A stretch of DNA of 64,000 nucleotides from Sphingomonas sediminicola (GTDB lineage Bacteria > Pseudomonadota > Alphaproteobacteria > Sphingomonadales > Sphingomonadaceae): positions 1-64,000 of the forward strand of contig NZ_CP060782.1 of the NCBI RefSeq assembly GCF_014489515.1. Reading direction: 5' to 3'. The notes under the pieces are model-generated. The model was not told the DNA's origin and did not search any database. It saw only the letters and a list, made by a program, of their open reading frames with translations. This document shows positions 8,722-18,923 of this stretch, piece after piece. A program made the translations under genes and the position numbers. Positions within the stretch are counted from its first letter, which is position 1. Every line of letters begins with the position of its first letter.

Positions 8722-10001
8722 ATGGGCAAAGATGCGGGCAGACCGTTGGGCTGCCAACCATGTTTTCGATTGTCGTCGGATCGATCATCGGCGCAGGCAT
8801 TTTCGTTCTTCCAGTGTCGTTGGCGCCGCTAGGCTGGAACGCCGCAATTGGATGGATCGTAAGCGGATCGGGTGCTCTTTGCCTGGCATTTGCGTTGGCG
8901 AAGCTCGCGCGCGGCGGGCATGGCATTCAGGCACATATCGCCGAGAAGTTTGGCGCGATCCCAGCCTTCATCGCGGCTTGGGGATTTTGGTGTGGTGCGT
9001 GGACGTCCGGCCCGCTTCTCGCTCTTGCTGCAAGCGCCGCACTTTCGCGCATAGATCCTCAGATTGACGCCTTCATAACTCCGCTAGCTGTCGCGTTCGT
9101 GATCATACTTACCGCTGTCAACGCCCTCGGCATTCGGGCAGCCGGACGGATGCAGGTGCTGACCACCGCGATCAAGATCATTCCGCTGTTTGCCGTCATT
9201 CTGATCGTGCTGTTGCATGTGGGACGTGGCGAGCCGCTTCAGCCGATGGCCGCAAGCCCCATCTCGCTCGACAATATCGCGACGGCGGCAGCGCTGACGC
9301 TATTCGCTATCACCGGCTTCGAAAACGCGACCGCGCCCGTCGACAAGATCGGGAATGCCAAACGCATTGTTCCGCTCGCGATGCTGCTCGGCACGACCTT
9401 TGTTGCTCTTCTCTACTTGTTGTCGAGCACCTCCGTTTCCTTGCTTCTCTCTTCTAGCGCTGTCTCGTCTTCTCCTGCGCCGTTCGCCGACGCGCTCGCC
9501 AGCGAGTGGGGCGAGACGGCCGTGCAAGCTGCCGCATTCTGCGTCGCGGTAAGCGCGTTCGGTTGTCTGAACGCCGGCATTCTCGCGTGCGGCGAGCTTA
9601 CCTATGCCATGGCCTTAAAAGGCGATCTGCCGAAGTTGTTCGCGCATACTCGAAAGGATGGCACGCCGGTCTATGCTCAGTGCCTGTCGGCCGCACTTGG
9701 GATTGGATTGATCTTTCTCAACTCCAGTCGGGACACGGCGAACCTGTTCACATTCATCATCCGCCTCGCGCTCGTAGGCAATCTATACCTCTATCTGATC
9801 GGCACGGCGGCCGCGCTACGCAGCACGAAGGGCGCGGCTAGCCGCATCCTGGTCGTGGTCGGCGTCGCCTTCGTCCTGTTTGCGTTTTACGGTGCAGGCT
9901 TGGAAGCAAATTTGTGGGGGCTGCTACTGATCGCGACAGGGCTAACCGTGAGAACCGCGACGCGCGTCACCCGATCAAGGCGCCTCGCACAAGCATTCTA
10001 G
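8722..10001 (+). CDS. APC-superfamily amino acid permease, frameshifted near its start
   Basis: Twelve hydrophobic segments. The first carries the APC signature VVGSIIGAGIFVLPVS, and segment 6 carries LTLFAITGFENATAPVDKIG, the E-containing loop of arginine/agmatine-antiporter-like APC transporters. The natural start is probably the ATG at 8722 (AGGGGCCGGT upstream), giving MGKDAGRPLG; one missing base near 8752 then joins it to LPTMFSIVVGS. Read strictly, translation could begin only at 8760. The substrate is not determinable; the AdiC/CadB-like subgroup fits best. A terminator-like hairpin follows at 10089-10128. Confidence 0.85.
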
Positions 10002-10010
10002 AAAGTGCGT

Positions 10011-10043
10011 AATGTCCGCCTTCGACCCGCTGCGGACTGATGG
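10011..10043 (+). repeat. Hairpin element, copy 9
   Basis: AATGTCCGCCTTCGACCCGC then TGCGGACTGATGG; GTCCGC/GCGGAC arms pair. Follows the permease stop. Confidence 0.8.
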
Positions 10044-10088
10044 GTCGATAGGAGTATCCGGAGCCGAAGCTTTGCTTCGAACAGTCCT

Positions 10089-10128
10089 GCGAGCCCCGGT
10101 CGCTTGCGACAACCGAGGCTCGCGTTTT
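10089..10128 (+). terminator. Candidate terminator hairpin
   Basis: GCGAGCC at 10089-10095 pairs with GGCTCGC at 10117-10123, with an inner GTCG/CGAC stem, and GTTTTG follows. It lies 88 bp after the permease stop. The T-run is short, so strength is uncertain. Confidence 0.45.
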
Positions 10129-10257
10129 GCTCGTCAGAGTGCGCACAGTGCAAACAGTACCCCGCCGGTAAGGAGCACCACGAGCGCCATCGCAGCCAAC
10201 AGGCAGGGTTCGACATTGTGTTGCACCAACCGGCAGAATGGCCAATCGCCAGCCATC

Positions 10258-10845
10258 TCAAAACCGAACGCCGACTCCGGTCACGATCTGATGGCGGCGA
10301 ACGTCCTTCTCGTAGTCGGAGAACCGGTATTCGGCCTTGGCATACACGCCTTGGCCAATTGACATCTCGACACCTGCGCCGGCTCGGACGCCGCTGAGAT
10401 CGCGAGTATCCTTCGACGTTGTTGTCCCGGCGGTGCCTGTTACGGTGAGGGTCTGGCGCACCCTCGCGTTAGCATAGCCGACCTTGCCATAGAGCAGCAC
10501 TCCAGGGGCAACGACTGCGCCGACCCGGGCAGAGACATCGGCATCCCTCTTGAACTCAGTGTTCAGGCGGGTGCCTCCTTCTTCGATGTCAGCCTCAGCA
10601 CGCGACCGCTCCAGGTTGACCTCCAACCCGGCGTTGACCCCTTTACCCAGCGCAAGATCGTAGCCGAGCCCGAGGCCGAAGAGCAGATCAGCCTTCTTCG
10701 TTTTGAAGTCGCGCTCCGGACCCGGAACGCGGACACGTTCCCATCCGACGTGCGCCTCAACCCGCGGACCTGCCAGATCAGCTGCGGCGGCCGGCGTTGA
10801 TGCAAATGCGCTCATTGCAAGAACGCAAGGTACAAGAACTCTCAT
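10258..10845 (-). CDS. Outer-membrane beta-barrel protein (porin/opacity family)
   Basis: 195 residues from the ATG at 10845, which has GGAG six bases upstream; an ATG at 10863 is an alternative without one. A signal peptide (VLAMSAFASTPAAAADL) is followed by alternating beta strands ending in an aromatic: RVEAHVGWERV, LLFGLGLGYDLAL, VLLYGKVGYAN, VYAKAEYRFSDYE. The terminal Phe (GVGVRF) is the usual Bam recognition signal. This is the 8-strand OmpA/Opa-like barrel family common in alphaproteobacteria. Divergent from the LysR gene at 11000. Confidence 0.82.
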   Translation of the reverse strand: MRVLVPCVLAMSAFASTPAAAADLAGPRVEAHVGWERVRVPGPERDFKTKKADLLFGLGLGYDLALGKGVNAGLEVNLERSRAEADIEEGGTRLNTEFKRDADVSARVGAVVAPGVLLYGKVGYANARVRQTLTVTGTAGTTTSKDTRDLSGVRAGAGVEMSIGQGVYAKAEYRFSDYEKDVRRHQIVTGVGVRF

Positions 10846-10999
10846 TTCATCTCCAAAGTCCAAAGCGCGCTTCCTGTGGGGCGCCTAGAGCCCAACCGAA
10901 TGATCGACGCAGAGCCCGATTGCTGGGTTGCGAGCGGCCTGCTAAGCTCGTTACCTCAACGGAACAATTCGGTGATCGCGCAAGGAGAGTTTGCATTCA

Positions 11000-11885
11000 G
11001 TGCAAACGAAGATGACCTATTCGGACCTCGTGCCCGTGCTCGCGATTGGGCGCGCAGGGTCTCTTGCTGGGGCTGCCCGTGACCTTAATGTCGATCACTC
11101 GACGATCTTCAGGCGCCTTGCGGCAATTGAACAAAGACTAGGGGTTCGACTCTTCGACCGCAGCCGCACGGGCTACAAACCCACGTCCGCCGGCCAGGCA
11201 ATGCTGGAGTTAGCGGCGCGCTTCGAGGCAGACATTGTGGAACTCGAACTGGGGCTTGTAGGCCAGGATGCCCGGCCTGCAGGTCCCTGAGGGTCACGAC
11301 GACAGATACTCTGATTGATTTGCTCGTTCCGATCTGCGTCACCTTCAGCAAGCGGTTCGGCGACATCGCGATCGAGCTTCTAACCGGTAACGAGTTTCTG
11401 GATCTCTCGCGCCGCGATGCCGATGTGGCCGTTCGGCCGACAGCCAAGCCACCGGAGCATCTTCACGGTCGCCGCATGGGCAGGATGACATTTTCGGTTT
11501 TCGGAAGTGACCCTGCAATGGAGATACTGGGACTGGCCGACCTCGCTCATCAGCAATGGGTCGGGTTCGACGAGAGCCTCTCACACATTCTCGCGTACAA
11601 GTGGATGCAGGCCCATGTTCCGCGCCAAAACATCGCGCTCAAGGCAAGTTCAATGCTCGCCGTCGGGCGAGCCGTGGCTCAAGGGCTGGGATGGCGGTGC
11701 TACCCTGCCACTACGGCGATGAGCATCCCGGCCTGCATCGGATCTTCGGCCCCATACCTGAGGTCGCTACGGATTTTTGGCTGCTGGTGCATGAGGACAT
11801 TCGGCGAGTAGCCAGGGTCAGGATGTTTACCGACTTCGCGTATGCCGAGTTTCAACGACTGCGGCCTCTGATCGAGCGCCTCTAG
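11000..11885 (+). CDS. LysR-family transcriptional regulator, frameshifted
   Basis: Best start is the GTG at 11000, 10 bases after AAGGAGAG. The N-terminal HTH is intact: YSDLVPVLAIGRAGSLAGAA then HSTIFRRLAAIEQRLGVRLF and DRSRTGYKPTSAG. One base near 11280 joins it to AGSLRVTTTDTLIDLLVPIC (effector domain), and one base near 11690 restores QGLGMAVLPCHYGDEHPGL through to the stop at 11885. It may regulate the divergent outer-membrane barrel gene. It shares this style with the LysR gene at 23817. Confidence 0.82.
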
Positions 11886-11923
11886 CTAGCGGCAGCTTCC
11901 GACCCATTGCGGACATTAGCGGC
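11886..11923 (+). repeat. Hairpin element, copy 10
   Basis: GCAGCTTCCGACCCATTGCG, GACATTAGCGGC. Begins within 2 bp of the LysR stop and lies between convergent genes. Confidence 0.8.
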
Positions 11924-11935
11924 TACCCCTCCCAT

Positions 11936-13923
11936 CTATTGGTCTTTTTCCATCTTCGCGCGATAGGCTTCTATGCTCAATGGTCGGCCCAAGAAGTCTG
12001 CAACCAGCTCGGCCGCCGGCTTCGTTCCACCTGGTGCGAGAACAAGTTCGCGATAGCGTTTGGCCGTAGTGCGGTCGCGTAGTCCGTGCTTCTGGAACTC
12101 AGTGAACAAATCGTCGGCGATCACTATCGATTGCCGATAGGTGTAAACGGCCGCGCCGTACGCTGCGAGATGGCTGAAGGAATCTTGGAACTGAGAGAAG
12201 GGGCTGGCGGGAGAATGTCGTACTTGGCTTGGTAGGCTCGCGCTGCAGCACCGAGGTCGGCCGGCGCTGGCTGAACATAATATTGCAGTGAAACGTTGGA
12301 AAGGCCGAGCTGGCGCATTTCTTCCATGCCGAGGTTGAAGTAGCGGGCCTGGTTCATCTTCTCGACCAGATCCCGCGGAATCGGTTTGCCAGACGCGTCG
12401 ATCGCGAACTTCCTCAGCGTGTCGTAGTCATAAACCCAGTTCTCGAGCATCTGAGAGGGCGCTTCGACGAAATCCCACTCGATCGCGGGTAGACTCCGCT
12501 CTCGTACGCCCAGCGCTGGTGTTGGCCGCCAAAGATGTTGTGGAGAAGATGTCCATACTCGTGCAGGAAAGTGATGACATCGTTGTGCTCCATCAGGCCA
12601 TTGCCGCTCGGGAGGTTCATCACCAGCGCGGCAACCGGGAGTGATCCTCGTACTCCCCAGCGCACCGGCACCGCGTTCGCGTGCTCATATTTGCCCGGCC
12701 GCGGGTGAGAATCGAAATAGAAGCGGCCGATCAGCTTGCCGTGATCATACATTTCGTAGGCTTCAACCAATTTGTCCCAGGTGGATGTCTTCCACGGCCT
12801 GATATCGACGCCGAACATGTCCTCCGTCAGCTCAAGAATCCCGTCGCGCACTTTGTTGTACTGGAAGTAATTGCGTGCTTCCTGGCGATCGTAGCCGTAC
12901 GACTGCGTTTGGACGAGTTGGCTGAGGTAAGCATTGTCCCATGGTTGAAGGGTATTCGCGCCGGGCTGAAGCTGCTGCAGGACCGCCAGCTTTTTCGCAT
13001 AGTCGCGCCGCGCGGCCGGTTTCGCAGCTTCCGACATCTGGTCGATCAGTGATTGAACCTTGCCGGCCGAGTTCAGCATGCGGTCTTCGAAGTTGAGCGT
13101 GGCGTAATTGGGACGCCCGACCAGCTTGGCGAGCTCGTCGCGCTTATTGATCAAGTTGCGGAGAACCCCTCGTTCTCGGGATAAGCCCGCTCGTTGAAGG
13201 CTCGGTAGAAGCGCTTACGAAGATCGCCGCTCTTGGCGTAGGTCATCACGGGGATGTAGTCGGTATAGTCGGTTCGTAGGGTGATCTTGCCCCAGGATCC
13301 GGCTTGTGGGTCTCTATGAAATCCTGTGGCAATCCGTCTAGCTGGGCGGCAGTTGTGGTGATGGTACGTTGCCCTTTGGGAATGTTCGCCTCGAACTCCG
13401 TCGTAAGCTTCGACACTTCGTCATTCAGCGCCTGCGCCTTCGCGCGGCCCGCCGCGTCGAGACCGATACCGGAGCGCTCGAAGGCATCGAGAACATGCTT
13501 AACGTACCGCTTAGTCGAAGCGTCGATCGGCGGTGGCATCGATTTGATCCGCTTGTAGATCGGGCGGGACAACTGAAGCTTCGTAAGTTCACTTGCCATA
13601 CGAACTTCGCATTCCTCGCCCGCGGTCCGCGCCCCGGCCGTTATCCCGACCTCGCGGTACAGGCTGGCTTCTTGGACGCCGTCCAAAAGTACCTCAGTCA
13701 GCCGATCGTAGGCGGTCAGAGTCTTCGCGACACTCGCCGCGCCCTTGGACTTTTCTAGTGCGGTGCGCATCGCGTTGCTGCGCGCGACCCACATGTTGCA
13801 GCGCTGGTTGATCTGGGTCGCGGTCGGCGCGCCGACCAAGATTGATGGCAAGGATGGCGACGCAGCAAATGAAGGCGCGTTCAGACCGCAGGCCGCCATC
13901 AATAGCGGTGAATACAAACGCAT
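11936..13923 (-). CDS. M3-family metallopeptidase (oligopeptidase), multiply frameshifted
   Basis: A signal peptide (MRLYSPLLMAACGLNAPSFA) starts at 13923. Successive frames give a helical N-terminal domain (YVKHVLDAFERSGIGLDAAG; ALNDEVSKLTTEFEANI), the zinc motif region VITFLHEYGHLLHNIFGGQH (HExxH), DFVEAPSQMLENWVYDY (the downstream Glu ligand region) and a C-terminal helical segment (TTAKRYRELVLAPGGTKPAA). Breaks lie near 13285, 13172, 12500 and 12215, each repaired by a one-base change. Expected to cleave short peptides in the periplasm. It has the most breaks of any gene here, so true decay is possible. Confidence 0.78.
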
Positions 13924-14029
13924 GATTGCCCCCCTCGTGCGCTACCCTCAGGTTAGCGCAGGAAGAGACAAGGTCCAATTGCCTCTTACATATCCAATGT
14001 CGGGCCAAGCCGCGCGAGTGTGAGCCGCC

Positions 14030-14064
14030 AATGTCCGATTTCCACCCATTGCGGACATTAGCGG
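14030..14064 (+). repeat. Hairpin element, copy 11
   Basis: AATGTCCGATTTCCACCCAT, TGCGGACATTAGCGG; TGTCCG/CGGACA arms pair. Near the peptidase start and before the next gene. Confidence 0.85.
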
Positions 14065-14082
14065 GCCGAGCAAAAAGCTCGC

Positions 14083-14855
14083 ATGCCCATTGTTCGTCGT
14101 GACGCCTTGAACGTTCTCCTCGGCCTTGGGGCGGTCCTTGCGTGTGGTCGTTCAGCAGCGGCTGTGGTCGGAGCGACGCCAAGAATGACTAAGCGGATGC
14201 CCTCTTTCGAGCTTCAAGGGACCAAGGCCTCGCTAGCGAGCCTAGCCCACATATCGGGCTACAAGGTCGAGAGCGGAGGAGGCCGAACGGTCGCCGTGTG
14301 GCTTAAGGCCGACGATGGCCAGGTGCGCTTGCTGACCGTGGACCAACGAGATGCGCTCCCGATGTTTGAGGTCTTCACGCTCGCTGTAGCCACCATGGGC
14401 GAGCTAGAGGCCAGATTGAGGAGTGGAAGGCTCCAAAGACCGTTCCCGAGGGCGTTCCCGAATGGATGCGGACGCTGATGATGACGCGACCAGCTGTGCC
14501 GACGCCTCCCACGGACTTCATCGGCTGGCCGTTCGACCATTGGCGGACGCAAGTTCTCCGTCGCGCCGAGTTCGTCGTCGAGGACGCGCCGGTTGGAGAA
14601 ACGGTCGGCGAAAATCCCAACGTTCAATCGGCGGCGCGGCCCATGACTGTTCCGAAGGAAGCGTCGGCTTCGTGTGAGGTTGCGGCTGGCGTCCTGTTCA
14701 GTGGCGCTGGCGGCAAGCGGCTCTTGATGGGCGTGGATTGGATGCCGGAGAGTATGGTCGTCTTGGACGAGCCAGCGAAAATCGACGACTACTTGAAGCC
14801 ATGCGAGGCGGTTGACCTGTCGACTTATCTAGAGCGCTTTGTCCGCGCCGCCTGA
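14083..14855 (+). CDS. Secreted or lipid-anchored protein of unknown function, frameshifted
   Basis: The N-terminus MPIVRRDALNVLLGLGAVLA has twin Arg followed by a hydrophobic stretch and Cys (LACGRS), compatible with a Tat signal or a lipobox. The mature part reads FELQGTKASLASLAHISGYK and VAVWLKADDGQVRLLTVDQR. One base near 14414 restores IEEWKAPKTVPEGVPEWMRT in the frame that runs to 14855. The C-terminal half repeats WPFDHWRTQVLRRAEFVVE. No family recognised. Flanked on both sides by hairpin elements. Confidence 0.55.
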
Positions 14856-14889
14856 ATGTCCGCTTTCCACCCATTGCAGACATTAGTGG
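14855..14889 (+). repeat. Hairpin element, copy 12
   Basis: AATGTCCGCTTTCCACCCAT, TGCAGACATTAGTGG. Overlaps the stop codon of the preceding gene. Confidence 0.85.
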
Positions 14890-14998
14890 ACGGGAACCTC
14901 GATCTCGGCACGGTCATCAAATCGCGACCCTTGTTCCTCGTTGCGGTCCCCGTCGACGGCCATAGGGCGCCGTCAACAACTCAAGAGTGACCTCCTGC

Positions 14999-16039
14999 AT
15001 GAGAGCCAAGTCGTCCGCCCTTGGAGCCGCCCTGATCGCGATCAGTACGCCCGCCCTTGCCGACCATGTGGGACCCAGCGGATTCGGTTCGGGAGGTGGG
15101 ATAAGCGTGTTCACGCCGGACACGCTCGACGAGGGACATTGGTCGGCAGGCTTGCGGTTAACCTACAGCCATCCCGAACAGCGCTCAGAGGCGGAACTGG
15201 AAGAACTCGCCGCCGAGCACATCCATGCCCACAACACCGACTACAATCTCAACGCCTCGGCAGGGATAGCCTATGGCATCAGCCATCATCTCACCGTGTC
15301 CGCCGAGCTGCCTTATGTGCGGCGCGATGACCTTCGCGAAGGGACGCACGAACATATCGGTGGGGTCGCCATTAACGGGGTCGAGGACCTCGGTAGCGTC
15401 ACTGGATTTGGCGACATGAACTTGCTGGCGAAATACCGAATTAGTGACGGGGGCACGACTGGTTTCGCAGTCATCGGCGGCATCAAGATCCCGACCGGAA
15501 ACACGCACAACCAAAGCCCTGACGGTGAGCGGCTCGAGACAGAGCACCAGCCAGGAACGGGCAGTTGGGACCCGATCTTCGGTGCATCGGCGTCGACAAA
15601 GTCGGGCGCTGTCCAGGTCACAGTGAGCGCGCTCTACCAGTTCTCAACCGAGGGCGCACAGAACACGCGGCTCGGCGACCGTTTCCAAGGTGGCATCGCG
15701 CTCTCGCATCGGTTCGGCCCAGCGCCGCACGAGCATGGTGACGCTGACAGCCATCACCATGGCAGCGAGCTGGACGAGCATCATGACGAACATGCCCATT
15801 CGACTTGGGATGCGTTCGTCGAGCTCGCTGGAGAATGGGAGGGCCGCCAGAAAGTGGACGGCGGGGTCGAGGAGGCGAGCGGAGGCAAATGGGCGTATGT
15901 AGCTCCGGGCCTACGCTTCAATGCAGCGTCCGGCTGGTCCGCCGGGGCAGCGCTGGCGTTGCCGGCGTGGCAGGATATTCGAGCGTCGCACCCGAACAAC
16001 CGTTACCGCCTCATGCTGTCTGTTGGGCAGGCGTTTTAA
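14999..16039 (+). CDS. His-rich outer-membrane channel-like protein
   Basis: Start ATG 14999 (MRAKSS); an in-frame GTG at 14987 is less likely. Signal peptide ALGAALIAISTPALADH. The mature protein is a beta-rich barrel of the phenol MetA-pathway/transporter-like class: GLRLTYSHPEQRSE, GIAYGISHHLTVSAELPYV, TGFAVIGGIKIPTGNTHN, LPAWQDIRASHPNNRYRLML, ending in Phe. A loop at about residues 240-272 is very His/Glu/Asp-rich (HHHGSELDEHHDEHAHS), with further HEH/HIHAH clusters. This suggests binding of zinc, copper or nickel at the surface, by inference. Stands alone between two hairpin elements. Confidence 0.75.
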   Translation: MRAKSSALGAALIAISTPALADHVGPSGFGSGGGISVFTPDTLDEGHWSAGLRLTYSHPEQRSEAELEELAAEHIHAHNTDYNLNASAGIAYGISHHLTVSAELPYVRRDDLREGTHEHIGGVAINGVEDLGSVTGFGDMNLLAKYRISDGGTTGFAVIGGIKIPTGNTHNQSPDGERLETEHQPGTGSWDPIFGASASTKSGAVQVTVSALYQFSTEGAQNTRLGDRFQGGIALSHRFGPAPHEHGDADSHHHGSELDEHHDEHAHSTWDAFVELAGEWEGRQKVDGGVEEASGGKWAYVAPGLRFNAASGWSAGAALALPAWQDIRASHPNNRYRLMLSVGQAF

Positions 16040-16073
16040 CGTTTGCTTTCCACGCAATTCAAACAGTAGTCGG
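16038..16073 (+). repeat. Hairpin element with compensatory arms, copy 13
   Basis: AACGTTTGCTTTCCACGCAA then TTCAAACAGTAG. GTTTG pairs with CAAAC: relative to GTCCG/CGGAC both C-to-T changes are matched by G-to-A changes. Confidence 0.8.
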
Positions 16074-16101
16074 TAATAAGTAACTGCGTTACGTACAAAA
16101 G

Positions 16102-16518
16102 ATGAGGACCAAACGCCTCGAACATCTTGTTCAATTGCTTCGCTTCGCCCTTGTGAGCGGGACGGGTTTGACGCTCGACTTCATCCTGTTTCTTGGGCTG
16201 TGCTCTCTTGGTCTCCGACCGTTTTCCGCCAACGCGATCGCGAGCGCGACCGGAGTAACATTCGTTTACTTCGCGTCGGTCAGACGAGTGTTCCGATACA
16301 AGGGCCGGTTCATGACGGTCATGTTCGCAACCTATGCACTTTATCAAGCGCTCGGCACTGTGCTGGTATCTTGGGTGGTCAGCACGCTAATCATGCATGG
16401 CCTGCACCCTGTCATGGTGAAGGTCGGGATCCTGCCCGCGACATTCTGCGCCAATTACCTGTTTATGCGGTGGCTAACATCTTGCCCCGAGCGATGGGTT
16501 GCCGTCACCCGGCGATAA
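16102..16518 (+). CDS. GtrA-like membrane protein
   Basis: 138 residues with four transmembrane segments. The pattern LLRFALVSGTGLTLDFILFL in helix 1, ANAIASATGVTFVYFASVRR between helices 2 and the loop, and FCANYLFMRWLTSC in helix 4 match the GtrA family. GtrA proteins flip polyprenyl-phosphate-linked sugars or otherwise aid polysaccharide and teichoic acid modification. No glycosyltransferase partner is adjacent, so the role here is open. Confidence 0.82.
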   Translation: MRTKRLEHLVQLLRFALVSGTGLTLDFILFLGLCSLGLRPFSANAIASATGVTFVYFASVRRVFRYKGRFMTVMFATYALYQALGTVLVSWVVSTLIMHGLHPVMVKVGILPATFCANYLFMRWLTSCPERWVAVTRR

Positions 16519-16549
16519 TATCTGCTTTCCACCCATTGTTGACATCCAA
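16517..16549 (+). repeat. Hairpin element, copy 14
   Basis: AATATCTGCTTTCCACCCAT, TGTTGACATCC. Overlaps the GtrA stop. Confidence 0.75.
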
Positions 16550-16573
16550 CTCGACAACCGAAAGGCTAACTGC

Positions 16574-16795
16574 ATGAGTTCCGCACACGCGACTTGGTGG
16601 AGCAAGGTCGTCGCCATACTCATCATGGCAATCGTCGCTGCTCTGTGGATCTACAATTCCATTTATGCGCCCCTAGTTGCAGGCAGGTGGCTGTGGGTTG
16701 CGACGTTCATCGCAGCAGCTCTTATTTGGGTGGCGCTGCGAAGCGCGGCCGAGCGTAAAGCCGATAACATCGATTATCGACGCAATAGCGGCTAG
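16574..16795 (+). CDS. Small two-helix membrane protein
   Basis: 73 residues from the ATG at 16574; the upstream in-frame region is hairpin-element DNA, so longer starts are rejected. Two hydrophobic helices (VVAILIMAIVAALWIY and LWVATFIAAALIWVAL) separated by a short loop, then a basic tail. Unknown function. Confidence 0.5.
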   Translation: MSSAHATWWSKVVAILIMAIVAALWIYNSIYAPLVAGRWLWVATFIAAALIWVALRSAAERKADNIDYRRNSG

Positions 16796-16847
16796 CTCAG
16801 TGAGCCGCTGACAATCTCGCCTCCACCCGCTCCTTCGACGGGTCGCT

Positions 16848-16880
16848 AATGTCTACTTTCGACCCATTGCGGTCATTAGC
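16848..16880 (+). repeat. Hairpin element, copy 15
   Basis: AATGTCTACTTTCGACCCAT, TGCGGTCATTAGC. Supplies a spurious in-frame ATG for the next lipoprotein. Confidence 0.8.
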
Positions 16881-16896
16881 TACAGATGCAAACCTC

Positions 16897-17277
16897 ATGG
16901 TCATGCGAGCGGTCATCCTTTTGGCATTTGCCTTAGGCGCCTGCGTTAATCCAACTCCGCGCCCCATCGACACCAGCGACACCGCCAAGATCTTTGTCGA
17001 GGCTTGCATGGGCGAGTGGGTCCATCTCCCGCCGGCATCCGGCGACGACGCTGGAGCTTTCCGGCTCAACCTTCACCCAGATGGGCGTTTTGAGGCGGAG
17101 TTTGGGAAAAAGAAGCTAACGGGCGAATGGCAAGGCTTCGGGACCTTGGATGCGGGAGTTCGCATGACCGACAGCAGAACCGGCGAGGAGCTAGAGATTG
17201 TCGAGTGTCCGTTCAACGAGCCAACCGTCATGATTGAAGGGGACACAGAAGAGTATCGCGTTCGCCGTCCTTCCTAA
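16897..17277 (+). CDS. Small lipoprotein of unknown function
   Basis: The likely start is the ATG at 16897 or 16903, giving a short signal with lipobox LGAC. The in-frame ATG at 16849 would add a peptide (FDPLRS) encoded by the hairpin element and is rejected. The mature domain of about 110 residues contains CMGEWVHLPP, FRLNLHPDGRFEAEFGKKKL and GEWQGFGTLDAGVRM, a lipocalin-like beta pattern with a second Cys pair (C in EACMG and VECPF). Confidence 0.6.
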   Translation: MVMRAVILLAFALGACVNPTPRPIDTSDTAKIFVEACMGEWVHLPPASGDDAGAFRLNLHPDGRFEAEFGKKKLTGEWQGFGTLDAGVRMTDSRTGEELEIVECPFNEPTVMIEGDTEEYRVRRPS

Positions 17278-17310
17278 TGGCCGCTTTCCACCCATTCCTG
17301 CCATAAGGGG
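17276..17310 (+). repeat. Hairpin element, CCTGCCA-type, copy 16
   Basis: AATGGCCGCTTTCCACCCAT, TCCTGCCATAAGGGG. TGGC pairs with GCCA, a compensated variant of TGTC/GACA. Overlaps the lipoprotein stop. Confidence 0.8.
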
Positions 17311-17470
17311 TTCGCTGCGCCAGCGGATGCAAAGCTAACCTGGTTTAATTCGTTTGACCGACTCGAAATGGTGGAGGCAAGGCCTCTGGCGGCCCTCCTG
17401 TTCGTGGCGCACCAGCATTCTCCGACGGCCGATTACCCGCGTGCCGGCTCCCAACCACAGGAGAATGATC

Positions 17471-18888
17471 ATGACCGCATCGCGCATGCCGATTGCCCGC
17501 CGTCACTTCCTCGCCACCGCAGCAATTGGCACGATCGCGGGCCTTCTCCCGATGAGCGGTGTGCACGCGTCAACGACGACCACGCCAGGACCTGGCGCAC
17601 CGACCGTAAGGCCCGCGCAACCTACGCCGTCGCCGCAGATTGCGGGAGCGGGAAGCGAAGTGCCGATCATCGGCGCAGCGGCAGCAAGCCACGTGGCTGA
17701 CACCTCGTCGATCCGACCTTTCCACTATCGCGCGACCGACGCGGAAATCGCTGACCTCAAAGCGCGGATCAAAGCGACCCGATGGCCTGAGCGCGAGACC
17801 GTCAACGACCACAGTCAGGGCGTCCAGCTCGCGACAATGCAGAAGCTGGCAGATTATTGGGTTAACTATCACGACTGGCGCAGGGCCGAAGCAAACCTCT
17901 TCTCCTATCCCAATTTCATCACCAACATTGACGGGCTCGACATTCACTTCATCCACGTGAAGTCGAAGCATCCGAACGCGCTACCCGTCATCATTACCCA
18001 CGGGTGGCCTGGATCGATCATCGAGCAACTCAAGGTCATTGGGCCGTTGACCGATCCGACCGCGCACGGCGGCACAGCCGCCGACGCCTTCGACGTCGTC
18101 ATTCCCTCGCTTCCCGGCTACGGCTTCTCGGGAAGACCACCGAACCGGGCTGGGTTGTGCCCCGCATCGCAAAGGCGTGGGACGCCCTGATGAAGCGGCT
18201 GGGCTACACGCGCTACGTCGCCCAGGGCGGCGACTGGGGCAACGCAATTAGCGAGGTGATGGCGCTTCAGCAGCCACAGGGCCTGCTCGCTATCCATACC
18301 AACATGTCGGCAACGCTTCCTGAAGCCATCCGGAAGGCTCTTCCCGCTGGCCCCCCTCCGAGCGGATTGTCGCCTGAAGAGCAGCATGCATGGGACCAGC
18401 TTACCGACTTCTATGTTCATGGACTTGGCTACGCGATCGAGATGAACCAGCGCCCGCAGACGCTGTATGGAGTTGCCGATTCACCGATCGGTCTCGCCTC
18501 CTGGATGCTCGACCATGACATCCAGAGCTATGATTTGATTGCCCGGGTGTTTGATGGTGCGCACGAGGGTCTCACACGCGACGATATCCTGGATAACGTC
18601 ACTCTCTATTGGCTGACTAACACTGCGGTCTCGTCAGCCCGGCTTTACTGGGAGATGCGCAACAGCAAGGCCGGCTTTTTCGATCCGCGGGGAGTTCCCC
18701 TGCCCACCGGCGTCAGCGCATTCCGCTACGAGATTTATCAAGCGCCGGAGACTTGGGCGCGTGCGGCCTATCCCCATCTCGTTTTCTACCGCGCGCATGA
18801 CAAAGGGACGCATTTCGCCGCTTGGGAGCAGCCTCAGCTTCTGACGGAGGACATGCGAGAAACCTTCCGCGGCGTGCGCAAAGCTTGA
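17471..18888 (+). CDS. Epoxide hydrolase, Tat-exported, frameshifted
   Basis: Start ATG 17471 with AGGAG seven bases upstream. A Tat-type signal (ARRHFLATAAIGTIAGLLP) and a linker are followed by the epoxide hydrolase N-terminal (EHN) domain: RPFHYRATDAEIADLKARI, LADYWVNYHDWRRAEANLFS. The alpha/beta-hydrolase core follows: ITHGWPGSIIEQ (oxyanion loop), LPGYGFSG, GGDWGNAISEV with nucleophile Asp, and GTHFAAWEQP with the catalytic His. One base near 18135 restores GFSGKTTEPGWVVPRIA. It opens epoxides to diols, probably in the periplasm. Flanked by hairpin elements. Confidence 0.88.
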
Positions 18889-18923
18889 ACTGAAGAGTTC
18901 GGACGCGCGTCTCCGGCTTGGCG

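Noticed and set aside
16849..16896. N-terminal extension of the lipoprotein beginning MSTFDPLRS
   Set aside because: Encoded by the hairpin element; the same peptide style arises at other copies (for example 10012), so it is translated repeat, not protein.
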